Positions 28,039-37,213 of a stretch of DNA of 53,025 nt are shown in pieces. The DNA is from Candidatus Babelota bacterium (GTDB lineage Bacteria > Babelota > Babeliae > Babelales > UASB340), in the NCBI GenBank assembly GCA_014730005.1, contig WJIY01000013.1, forward strand, positions 1-53,025, read 5' to 3'. A program made the position numbers and the translations under genes. Numbering within the stretch: position 1 is the stretch's first letter; each line of letters starts with the position of its first letter. A model generated the notes under the pieces. That model did no database searches. It was not told where the DNA came from and saw only the letters and a program-made list of their open reading frames with translations.

Positions 28039-29718
28039 TCAATAAAGTAAGTAATATACGGATGTAAGAATGACAATAAGAAAAAATAGGAATATGTAAC
28101 TTCTTACAAAAATTATTGTCTTAAATATTTTTGGTGGAGTTTTTTTTACGATTATGATGTTTAATAATAAAATTAAAAAAATACATACTACTATTAATGT
28201 AAAAATACTATCAGAAAGACAAAAATAACTAGTTTGAGGGGTTAGTTTTTGGATAACTGAAAGATTAAAGACTAAAGAAGTAAAACTTCCAACTGATAAT
28301 GATAATATTGATTTGATACTATCTATTGACACAATTAAAGAAAATAGACCTAGAAAAAAGGCCGCAAAAAGTGGAATAAATATTATTAATAGATTTTTTA
28401 TACCAATTTTTTCAAAATACATGTTAAAACATACTGCAGGATAAAATGTATTTTTTTCGGGGGAGTCTTCATCAATTAATGATTTTATATATCCATAATT
28501 AGTTTCCGAATTAATTAGTTGCCAATCTGCAGTTGAAATATTTTTAGCCGAACTTAAATCTGTATTATAAGAAGTTAAAACAATTTCATTTGGATTTAGA
28601 TGTGTATTTGTAAGAACCAGATATAAATTGTGGTCTTCAAGAGGGAAAAATTGGAAATTTAAATCGCTTTTAAAGTGGACTCTAATTTTATATCGAACTA
28701 ATAATTTATCATGAATTATTTTTACTTCAGGTTCTGATTTTTTAATGATTGTTCCTTTTTCAAAAGAAAATTTATCTATTAAATCTAAAGATATTTGATG
28801 AGGATTAAATTCAAACCAAATTATTCCATTAAGTTCAAAATTATTAGAAAGAATATCAAAAGCTGAAAAATTTTTGATAAAAAGTCCTGTTCTAACTTCA
28901 ATTATTAATTCTTTAGATGCATGGGGTTTAATAGGTAAAATATTTGGTTTTGGATCATTTGAATTAAATTGAAAGCTAGGAAAATAAAACATCCATATTA
29001 AAAGAAATAATGATGTAATTATCAAAGAAAGTTGTAATTTTGTATTAGATAAAAGGTGTGCTATGTCTATAAATATATTTGTTTTTATCAAACTAATTAG
29101 AGATATTAATATGAGTATATGACCAAATAGGAGCATTAATAAAATTAAAATGTCAATTGGTTGTAAATATGCAAGAAAAATCAGCAAATGTGCAGTCGCA
29201 AAGAAAAAATAAGCTAAAAAAAGTCCGCAATGAAGTTCTTTTTTTGAATCAAGATATAAAATATAATTTATTACTCCAACAAGTAAGCAAAATATAAAAT
29301 TTATCAGAAAGTTATATATTTCTATAGAATTGCTAATAAGAGCCAATTTAAATATTTTTACAAAAGAAAAAAATGCGAAAATTGCTATGCAAATTAAGAT
29401 TATTTTTAAACAATTTGAAAGAATTTTTTTAAAACCGGAATTTTTTTTATTAGATGAGATTATTTTTTTATATTGAGCTAAAAATATTAAAATTATAAAT
29501 AAATAGGATATTACTTGTAAGAGTAATGATAATAAAAGAAAATTTTTAGCATTAGATATTGTTAATGTTATTAAAGATACTATTGATAATGTGAAAGCTG
29601 TGCTAATTGTTAAAGCGATTTTATTTTTATATATTTTATATATTATTAATCCGGTTAATATTATAATTAATTCAAAAAATAAATTAACTATATAAAAATC
29701 TGTCTTGAAAATAAACAT
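28039..29718 (-). CDS. pentameric ligand-gated channel-like protein with extra N-terminal membrane region
   Basis: 559 residues. Residues 1-245 hold about eight membrane segments. Residues 265-430 resemble the ligand-binding domain of bacterial Cys-loop channels (compare GLIC): VRTGLF, NNFELNGIIWFEF, VRYKI, FPLEDHNLYL (usual YPFDxQ), NPNEIVL and ADWQL. Then four helices: M1 (441-463), M2 (SILSLSVGSFTSLVFNLSVI), the M2-M3 loop KLTPQTSY (GLIC: LPKTPY), M3 and M4. A Lys (469) sits at the cytoplasmic end of M2. The loop region around the usual WxPE motif is missing, so the domain is short. Start ATG 29718 with AGGGA six bases upstream. Second gene of its kind in this operon. Confidence 0.72.
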   Translation of the reverse strand: MFIFKTDFYIVNLFFELIIILTGLIIYKIYKNKIALTISTAFTLSIVSLITLTISNAKNFLLLSLLLQVISYLFIILIFLAQYKKIISSNKKNSGFKKILSNCLKIILICIAIFAFFSFVKIFKLALISNSIEIYNFLINFIFCLLVGVINYILYLDSKKELHCGLFLAYFFFATAHLLIFLAYLQPIDILILLMLLFGHILILISLISLIKTNIFIDIAHLLSNTKLQLSLIITSLFLLIWMFYFPSFQFNSNDPKPNILPIKPHASKELIIEVRTGLFIKNFSAFDILSNNFELNGIIWFEFNPHQISLDLIDKFSFEKGTIIKKSEPEVKIIHDKLLVRYKIRVHFKSDLNFQFFPLEDHNLYLVLTNTHLNPNEIVLTSYNTDLSSAKNISTADWQLINSETNYGYIKSLIDEDSPEKNTFYPAVCFNMYFEKIGIKNLLIIFIPLFAAFFLGLFSLIVSIDSIKSILSLSVGSFTSLVFNLSVIQKLTPQTSYFCLSDSIFTLIVVCIFLILLLNIIIVKKTPPKIFKTIIFVRSYIFLFFLIVILTSVYYLLY

Positions 29719-29738
29719 ATTTATCCCTGCTTATTTGT

Positions 29739-32700
29739 TTACGGGTTAGAATATAATTTTTTGCTTATAATTTTTCCATTTCCCAAGTTAATCCAAACGG
29801 TTGTGGCAATACCACGTGTTTGTGGATTAAAATTCCAGAACAAACCTTTATGATCAAGATTTTTTATTTGCTCAGCATATTCAATGAGTTTGTCTTTATC
29901 TGGCAATCCATTTGTTTTTTTTAATAATTCCGCAAAAAGATCAGCTAGTACATATCCCTGTAGCTGAAAAATATTTGGTTCATATTTTTTGTTTTCGGCT
30001 GCTTTTCGATATTCTTGTACTATTTTAATAGAGCTTTTTTTTGGGTCTGGAAAATTCTGTGTATGTATAAATTTTAGATTTTGACTTTTAATAAAGTCTA
30101 AAAAACTTTTTGTAGCATATGATACAACTCCTAAAAGCTTTTTGTTAAATAAAAAGTTTGCGCCTAATTTTTCAATAAGTACTTTTCCTGGAAGAGCAAG
30201 AGACAGGAATAAAATGGCTTCAGGTTTAAAATTTTTTATTTTTGTTGCAGCATCATCAATTTTAAGCGTATTTGTTAAATGTGATGTAACAATCCAGTCT
30301 TTGTTTTTTTTAAAACCATATTTTTTTAAAACATATTTTGCTCCGGCTAAAGCGCCTTCACTGAATGGTTCATTTTGATGGAATAAAGCTATTTTTTTTA
30401 TGTTTAAATCATTGATTAAAAATTCAGTTAAGACTTGAGCATCTTGAAATGATGATGGTACAAGATTGATAATATTTTTAAGATTTCGTTGATGAAAGAT
30501 TGGTGCACTTGCATCAGGAAAAAATATGCCTATATCTTTTGTTTTAATCAATGGTAAACATGCTCCTAATTGGTAACTTCCAGACGGTGAAAGTATAATA
30601 TTATTTCCTTGTTCAATTAATTTTTTAAAATACTGTATTGTTTTTTTGGGATTGTAATTATCATCGTATGGAATTAAATTAATTCGATGTCCATTAATTC
30701 CACCTTTTTTATTTATTTCATTGAATCTTAGATATATGCCTTCAAGTAATGGCTTACCTAAATCGGAAAGTTCTGCTGATAAGTCCATAGTTGTAGCAAT
30801 ATTAATTTTATTTTGGTCAAATTTTATTTTGGGTTTTGTTATTTTTTTAGTAGACTCTTTTTTTATGGGGGTAATATTTTTTTGTAAAACTTTACCTTTA
30901 TTTGTGTGTATCCACAATGTTTGATAAATATTTCTTTGTTCTGGATTGAAATTTAATTGTAGGCCTTTGTAATTAATGTTATTTAAAGATTCAGCTTGTT
31001 GGATAAGTTTTTCTCTAGTTATTTTACCTTTGATATTTTTTAAAATTATATCTATAAAAACACTTGCAGCAATATATCCTTTTAATGTAAATGTATTTAG
31101 TTCTTTATTACTTTGTTGTACAATTTTTTTATATTCTTTAACAATTTCAAGATTACTGTTTAAATCATGTAAAGTTTCAACAACTGTATAATTTAAATTG
31201 TTACTTTTTATGAATTTTTGAAATTCATATCCTGCTAAAGAATCGATTCCATATATTTTTTTATCTATTAAAAAATTTGGACCTAATTTTTCGAGAAAAT
31301 CTCTAGCTGGATTTGGATAGGATAATATAAAAATTACTTGCGGTTTAAATTGTTCAATCTTTTTAATATCTTTTTTAGTTATATATTCTTTAGATGCATG
31401 ACTAATTTCTAAAATTTGATTACTATCAGTAAGAACACTATTGATACCTTTTTTTGCGCCATTACAATATAAATCAGATTGATAGAAAATTAAAACTTTT
31501 TCTGGCTTATATTTATTTAACGCAAAATTAGCTAAAACTTGACCTTCATAAAATGAGCTAGGTCCAAAATTTATAATATTTTTTAAATTAGAATCATAAA
31601 AAATTGGGGCATTAGCGCTTGGGAAAAAGACGGATATTTTACCTTCTTGTATAAAAGGAATTGCTGATTTAAAAGAATAACTTCCTGTTGGTGAAATTAA
31701 AATATTTGTGTTTTCAGCTATTAATTCTTGAATGTTTTGTTTAGCCAAATCTGGTTGATATTTGTCATTTTTATAATTAAATTTTATGTTTTTTCCATTT
31801 ATTCCGCCAATTTGGTTTTGTTGTCTTATTTTTAAATATAACCCATCAAGTATTCCTCTGCCTATTTCTGAAGATTTGGATGATACATCAAGTGTTGTTC
31901 CAATTCTAATTTCATTATCCTCATCTTCTTTTACATATTGAACTTCAAATTTTGTAGGCTCTTCTTGAGCTTCGTAATCTTCTTCTTTTTCAGCTAATAT
32001 TGTTTTTCCATCAGGCAAAGAAATCCAAAGATTATTTGAACTGATTTCTCGTGTTTTTGGGTTAAAGTTTAGCCTTAGTCCTTTAAAGTTATAATTTTTT
32101 ATACTTTCGATTGTATTAATAATTTTTTCTTTAGTAATTTCACCGTTTATTTTACTTAAAATATATGCAAAAATGCTTGTGGTAATAAATCCCTCTAATG
32201 CAAAAATATTATTACTTTTAATTCCTTTTTGTTCTGACAGTTTAATAAACTCATTTATTATTTCTAAATCTTTTTGTTTTGGAGAAGGGGTAAGTTGAGA
32301 ATACAAATATTTTATATTTCTTAATTTGGCAAATTTTGTAAATTCAGGACCAGAGCAAGTTGATATTCCAAAAATTGTTTTATTTATTATAAAATTTGCT
32401 CCAAGTTTTTCTATGTATGCTTTTGAGGGGGTTGGAACAGAAAGTAAAACTATAGCTTGTGGATCAAAGTTGATGGTTTTATTCGCAGCATCTTCAATAT
32501 TTATAGTATTTGGAGGATGAGAAACTGCTATCCAGTTTTCCCCTTCTTTTAAATTATTTTTTTCTAAAATTGATTTAGCTCCTTGCAAAGCACTTAGACT
32601 GAATGGTTCTGTTTGATAAAATAGTACTAATTTTTTAATATTTATTTCATTTTTTAATAAATAATTGATAGCAGCTTTTGCTTCTTGTTGGGATGTTGCA

Positions 32701-35369
32701 AAATAATGAATGAGATATTTTAAATCGGGTTGTCTAAATTCAGATGAAGTTGCTTCAGGAAATAAAACTAAAATTTTTTCATCTTTTATTAGTGGAAGAT
32801 ATCTTTTAAGTTGATGGCTACCTACGGGGGTTAGTAAAATATCAATTCCTCTTTTTAGTAGTGTCTCAATATTTTCTAATGCTAAGCTTGGGATGTATTT
32901 GTCATCCATAGCATTTAGCAAGATTTTTAAATTGGTAGTTTTATTTACATTTGATATACAAAGACGCATTCCATTAAGAACATTTCGTCCAAGGTCTGCA
33001 AGTTCTGCTGACAGATCCATAGTAGTTCCAACTTCAATTTTTTTAGTTTTGTCTAATTGTTTTATTTTTTTAGTTTCTTTTTTTATTTCAGGTTTAGTTT
33101 TTTTTATTTCTTTTATTTGAGGTTTATAACTTATGATTTTTCCTGTTTCTGTTCTTATCCAAACGTCATTTAAAATTTGGCGTGTTTGTGGATCAAAATT
33201 AAATACCAATCCTTTATGCTGATAATTTTTAATTTTCTCTGCTTGATTCATGATATTTTTGTTTGTTATTTCACCATTGATTTTATGAAGTAGATCTATA
33301 AATATGTCGGTGGCTATATAAGATTCCAAAGACATTTGATCTAAAGAGTTATTATTTTTTTGCATTATTTTTTTGTATTCTTGCACAATTTCTAAGTTGC
33401 TAGTTTTGATATCCGGAGCTGTTTGAGAGAATATAAACTTAAGCCCTTTATCTTTAATAAAGTTTAAAAATTTATTTTCTAACAAAATTGAATTTCCGAC
33501 TAAATTTTTATTCAATAAAAATTTAGGATCTATTTTTTCAAGAAATTTTGTTGTTGCAGGTGTTGTTGAGAAAAAAATTATTGTTTTTGGTATTTCTCTT
33601 TCAATTTTTTTTACTTTTTCATCTATATCCGATAGATTTTTTTCATATGGTATTTGTATATAAGATGAAATGTTATTAGCTTCAAGTACTTGGGTGGTAG
33701 CTTCTTTAAAATTTTTACCATATAGATCATTTTGATATATGATTGCTATTTTCCCATATTGAATATTATTAATTAGATAATTAATTAAAGTTTGAGCTTC
33801 TTTGGAATATGAAGTTTTAATATTAATTAAATTTGATAGGTTTGAATTGCGAAAAATATCCGCACCGGTGTAAGGAAAAAATATTCCAATATTATTTTCT
33901 TGTATATAGGCTAGTGATTCCTGAAGTGTAGCTGTGCCAGCATTGCATAATGTAATATCAATATTATATGTTTGTAGAAGTTCTTTTAATTTTTGTTTAT
34001 AAGTATAAATGTCATATTTACTATCAAGAGCTATTAATTTTATCTTTTGGCCGTTTATTCCATTTTTACTATTTTCTTCTTTTATTCTATTATTTATACC
34101 TTTAAATATTGGTTTTCCAAGATCCTCATAGGTGCCGTGTAAAGGTAAAAGTGTTCCTATTAATATTTGTTCTTTTTGCTCAATAGGAGTTGTTGTTTCT
34201 TCTTTAATAATTTCTTCTGTTAGCAAATTATATTCTTTAATAGAATAACCATTACGTTTTTTTGCATCTTGTTTATATAAGGTGATTGTTGGATCTTGAT
34301 TTGGTTCAACGCTTAGCAGGGCAAATGCATCATTTGTGAAATTATACAATTTTTGATTGGCTAGAGTTGGTGAAGAAAAAACCGACCATGCTGTTGAACC
34401 TTTATCGGGATAAAGATTTTCAAGTCCATCAGTTGGTTGATATTTAAATTTTCTTTCGAGGCTTTTTATTATCACTCGTATATCTATCGTTTTATCAGTA
34501 TACTTTTTTTCATCAAGATTAAAAAAAGTGATTTTTTGACTTGATTGTTGCTTTAAAAAATCATAAAAATATGATTCATCTAATTCTTTATATGTTCTAT
34601 CAAAATTAGAAATTCGAATGAGATTTACATTTTCTTTAGATCCAAAATCGATATAAATAGCAAGGGGAAGTGTAGAAATGAATTGATTAATTTCATCGTT
34701 TAATGGAATTTTTTCATCAGATAAATGTTTAGTTTTATATCTTAATTCTTTTTTTAATCCCCAATTTGTCCAATTTTCATTAATTTCATTTTGTCCTATT
34801 AAATAAAAAACTTTATCTGGATTTTTATCCATTAATTGTAATATTAATGTTAAAGTTTCCAAAATGTATGGGGAACGACTAATTACATTTCCATTAAAAA
34901 TTATAAAATTGTTAGGTTTGATAATTTTTAGATCTGTATTTATAATTTTTAATTGTTTTAATTTATCTAAATCATGTACTAATGAGTGAAATGCCCCATG
35001 TAAATCTCCAAATATTATAAAATCTGTTTTTGATGTGGGGGTTATTTTTACAATAAAGTTCCCAGTATGTTTTTTTGCACGTTCGTTGGTTACTTTTTTT
35101 AAAATTTCCTGAAAATCTTCAACATTCCAAAATTCTTTTCTAATTCCAATAAAATCTAAAACTTTAATGATTTGTCTATTTAAAAAGGAAGGAACATTTT
35201 TTTGATAAAATGAAGAGTAATTTGGCTTTAGATAATTATTATTATCAATGTCTGGGTATTCATCATATTGAGATATCATTTGTTGAACTTGATCGAGATT
35301 ATTAAAAGCATGGGCGTTTGTAAAATATCCTATTAACCAAGATAATATGAGCAATTTTTTAAATTTCAC
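29739..35369 (-). CDS. giant secreted receptor (1876 aa): PPP-like domain plus four LivJ-type domains
   Basis: Signal peptide ending NAHA (about residue 21). Residues about 100-355 are PPP-phosphatase-like and less decayed than in the paralogue: FGDLHGAFHSL at 120-130 keeps the first metal Asp and His; FNGNVISRS replaces GDxxDRG; IGQNEINENW stands for GNHE; RISNFDR stands where PPPs have HGG; GSTAWSVFSSPT matches FSAPNY. Four Peripla_BP_6 domains start at about 402, 785, 1170 and 1535, each about 340-380 residues, with motifs such as DLSAELADLG, GGINGKNI, SPTGSYSFKSAIPF and ALFHQNEPFSEGA. GTG 35369 is preceded by GAGG. It lies between the two channel-like genes (14 and 20 bases). Ligands of LivJ-type domains are usually amino acids or similar small molecules. 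Confidence 0.87.
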   Translation of the reverse strand: MKFKKLLILSWLIGYFTNAHAFNNLDQVQQMISQYDEYPDIDNNNYLKPNYSSFYQKNVPSFLNRQIIKVLDFIGIRKEFWNVEDFQEILKKVTNERAKKHTGNFIVKITPTSKTDFIIFGDLHGAFHSLVHDLDKLKQLKIINTDLKIIKPNNFIIFNGNVISRSPYILETLTLILQLMDKNPDKVFYLIGQNEINENWTNWGLKKELRYKTKHLSDEKIPLNDEINQFISTLPLAIYIDFGSKENVNLIRISNFDRTYKELDESYFYDFLKQQSSQKITFFNLDEKKYTDKTIDIRVIIKSLERKFKYQPTDGLENLYPDKGSTAWSVFSSPTLANQKLYNFTNDAFALLSVEPNQDPTITLYKQDAKKRNGYSIKEYNLLTEEIIKEETTTPIEQKEQILIGTLLPLHGTYEDLGKPIFKGINNRIKEENSKNGINGQKIKLIALDSKYDIYTYKQKLKELLQTYNIDITLCNAGTATLQESLAYIQENNIGIFFPYTGADIFRNSNLSNLINIKTSYSKEAQTLINYLINNIQYGKIAIIYQNDLYGKNFKEATTQVLEANNISSYIQIPYEKNLSDIDEKVKKIEREIPKTIIFFSTTPATTKFLEKIDPKFLLNKNLVGNSILLENKFLNFIKDKGLKFIFSQTAPDIKTSNLEIVQEYKKIMQKNNNSLDQMSLESYIATDIFIDLLHKINGEITNKNIMNQAEKIKNYQHKGLVFNFDPQTRQILNDVWIRTETGKIISYKPQIKEIKKTKPEIKKETKKIKQLDKTKKIEVGTTMDLSAELADLGRNVLNGMRLCISNVNKTTNLKILLNAMDDKYIPSLALENIETLLKRGIDILLTPVGSHQLKRYLPLIKDEKILVLFPEATSSEFRQPDLKYLIHYFATSQQEAKAAINYLLKNEINIKKLVLFYQTEPFSLSALQGAKSILEKNNLKEGENWIAVSHPPNTINIEDAANKTINFDPQAIVLLSVPTPSKAYIEKLGANFIINKTIFGISTCSGPEFTKFAKLRNIKYLYSQLTPSPKQKDLEIINEFIKLSEQKGIKSNNIFALEGFITTSIFAYILSKINGEITKEKIINTIESIKNYNFKGLRLNFNPKTREISSNNLWISLPDGKTILAEKEEDYEAQEEPTKFEVQYVKEDEDNEIRIGTTLDVSSKSSEIGRGILDGLYLKIRQQNQIGGINGKNIKFNYKNDKYQPDLAKQNIQELIAENTNILISPTGSYSFKSAIPFIQEGKISVFFPSANAPIFYDSNLKNIINFGPSSFYEGQVLANFALNKYKPEKVLIFYQSDLYCNGAKKGINSVLTDSNQILEISHASKEYITKKDIKKIEQFKPQVIFILSYPNPARDFLEKLGPNFLIDKKIYGIDSLAGYEFQKFIKSNNLNYTVVETLHDLNSNLEIVKEYKKIVQQSNKELNTFTLKGYIAASVFIDIILKNIKGKITREKLIQQAESLNNINYKGLQLNFNPEQRNIYQTLWIHTNKGKVLQKNITPIKKESTKKITKPKIKFDQNKINIATTMDLSAELSDLGKPLLEGIYLRFNEINKKGGINGHRINLIPYDDNYNPKKTIQYFKKLIEQGNNIILSPSGSYQLGACLPLIKTKDIGIFFPDASAPIFHQRNLKNIINLVPSSFQDAQVLTEFLINDLNIKKIALFHQNEPFSEGALAGAKYVLKKYGFKKNKDWIVTSHLTNTLKIDDAATKIKNFKPEAILFLSLALPGKVLIEKLGANFLFNKKLLGVVSYATKSFLDFIKSQNLKFIHTQNFPDPKKSSIKIVQEYRKAAENKKYEPNIFQLQGYVLADLFAELLKKTNGLPDKDKLIEYAEQIKNLDHKGLFWNFNPQTRGIATTVWINLGNGKIISKKLYSNP

Positions 35370-35383
35370 ATTTACCTCATTTT

Positions 35384-37057
35384 TTAAAAAAGAATGTAGT
35401 GCGTAAATAACAGAATAAAAAAGGTTAGAAATATAAAAATATAACTACGAATTAATTTTAGTTCCTTAATATATTTTTTTGATGTTACTTGTTTAGCTGC
35501 AAAAATATTAAATAAAAGAATTGCAAATACACTTATTAAGAGCGTAGTAAAAATTGCATCAGAAATTGTGAAATAACTTACTTCGGGAGTTAATTTTTCT
35601 AAAATAAATAAATTAACTATCAAGGCTGAAATGCTTCCAACAGATAAAGAGAGAATTGCTCTTGTATTGTGTATAGATAGTATTAGCGAAAATAGACATA
35701 AGAAAAAAGCTATATATAACGGAACAAAAATTATTAATGTATCTTTAATACCAAGTTTTTCGAAATCTAATAAAAATACCACAGTTGGATAAGAGGTAGT
35801 TTTTTGTGGATTGAATTTATCTATTTGCGAAATTGAATAACCATAATAAACTTCATTATTTATATGTTTCCAATCTCCTGTAAAAAGTTTATCACTAATT
35901 AAAAGACTTGAATTTTTCGAGGTTAACACAACTTCTTTTGGATTTAAATGCGTATTGATTAGTGCTATTGATATGGTATGATCTTCCAATGGAAAAATAT
36001 TGTAATTTAAATTGCTTTGAAATTTAATTTGAACTTTATATCGAACAAACAATTTTTCTTCAATAATTTTTACTTCAGGTTTTGATTTTTGTGTTATGGT
36101 TCCTTTTTCAAATGAAAATTTTTCTATATTTTCCAATGAAATCAAATGAGGATCGAATTCAAACCAAATTATTGCATTCATTATAAAATTATTGTTGGTT
36201 ATATTAAAAACAGGAAAATTTTTGACATACATGCCTGTTTGTACTTCAACTATTTGTTCTTCTGAGACCTTTGGTGTGATTTGTTCTATTATTGGAAAAG
36301 GATCACTTGAACGGAATTCTGCTTGCGGTAGATAAAACATTATAATTAGTGTAAGAACTGAAAAAACAATTAAAGTTATTTGAAATTTGGTATCAGATAT
36401 TGTTTTATTGACAACTGATAAAATTTTTATTTTCGATAATGTCATAATTCCTATTATTAATGATACGTAAGCGGATAATCGAATTAAAATAAAAAGGATT
36501 GTGACCTTGTCTTGTAAATTGAATAATGCAGCAATATGAGAGGTTGCAAAAAATATAAAGGAAATTGAAAGAAATAAATATATTTTTTGATGCTTGATTT
36601 TATAACAAATATATGAAAAAAATGTTATTAATATGCCATAAAATGCATTTAATGAGTAAATATGATAAAAGGGAAAAATTCCTGTTTTCAATTTGTTATA
36701 TAATGTAACAATATAATAAGTTAATAGTAGAAAGAACACTATAAATGAACCCGTTGTTATTAAAAAAAAGTATAGACGTGATTTAAGTGTATTAATAAGT
36801 TTTGATATTAATACTACTAATAAATATATAATTATAGTTGAATATGCAATTGTTCGTAAAGATAAAAATAGAGCTACATGAGTTGAAGTTTTATTTGCTA
36901 ATAAAAAAAGATGAGATATTCCAAAAAATGCAAATGCTACACCTATACAAAGAGATATTTTTTCTTTACTTTTTATGAAATAAATAGTTCCAATTGTAAA
37001 TGCAAAAATGCCAATAATTAAATTTAATAAAGCTACTTGAATATCTGCGAATACCAT
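35384..37057 (-). CDS. pentameric ligand-gated channel-like protein, paralogue of the 28039-29718 product
   Basis: 557 residues, first gene of the operon; ATG 37057 with AGGGA six bases upstream. Eight predicted membrane helices fill residues 8-245 and contain an internal repeat: FAFFGISHLFLLA...LRTIAY (about 42-72) against FIFFATSHIAALF...IRLSAY (about 167-197). The ligand-binding-like part (262-430) has VQTGMYVKN (GLIC: VNTGIY), NNFIMNAIIWFEF, VRYKVQIKF, FPLEDH (355-360) and FTGDW. M1 439-461, M2 from 467 (ILSLSVGSISALIVNLFI), loop EKLTPEVSY, M3 497-521, M4 535-557. Arg466 lies at the inner end of M2. The even number of N-terminal helices puts the binding domain outside only if the N-terminus is also outside. 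Confidence 0.72.
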   Translation of the reverse strand: MVFADIQVALLNLIIGIFAFTIGTIYFIKSKEKISLCIGVAFAFFGISHLFLLANKTSTHVALFLSLRTIAYSTIIIYLLVVLISKLINTLKSRLYFFLITTGSFIVFFLLLTYYIVTLYNKLKTGIFPFYHIYSLNAFYGILITFFSYICYKIKHQKIYLFLSISFIFFATSHIAALFNLQDKVTILFILIRLSAYVSLIIGIMTLSKIKILSVVNKTISDTKFQITLIVFSVLTLIIMFYLPQAEFRSSDPFPIIEQITPKVSEEQIVEVQTGMYVKNFPVFNITNNNFIMNAIIWFEFDPHLISLENIEKFSFEKGTITQKSKPEVKIIEEKLFVRYKVQIKFQSNLNYNIFPLEDHTISIALINTHLNPKEVVLTSKNSSLLISDKLFTGDWKHINNEVYYGYSISQIDKFNPQKTTSYPTVVFLLDFEKLGIKDTLIIFVPLYIAFFLCLFSLILSIHNTRAILSLSVGSISALIVNLFILEKLTPEVSYFTISDAIFTTLLISVFAILLFNIFAAKQVTSKKYIKELKLIRSYIFIFLTFFILLFTHYILF

Positions 37058-37213
37058 TTTTTTCCCTTTATAAAAAATCGCTTTATAATTGTTTTAATAA
37101 TTGTATAAGACTGGAGTAAAAGTAAATAGTTGATTATAATAAAAGGCACAATATACGATTAAAAAAGAATAAATTTTTAACAAAAAATGGTTGCTCATAA
37201 ATAAGGTAAAAGT

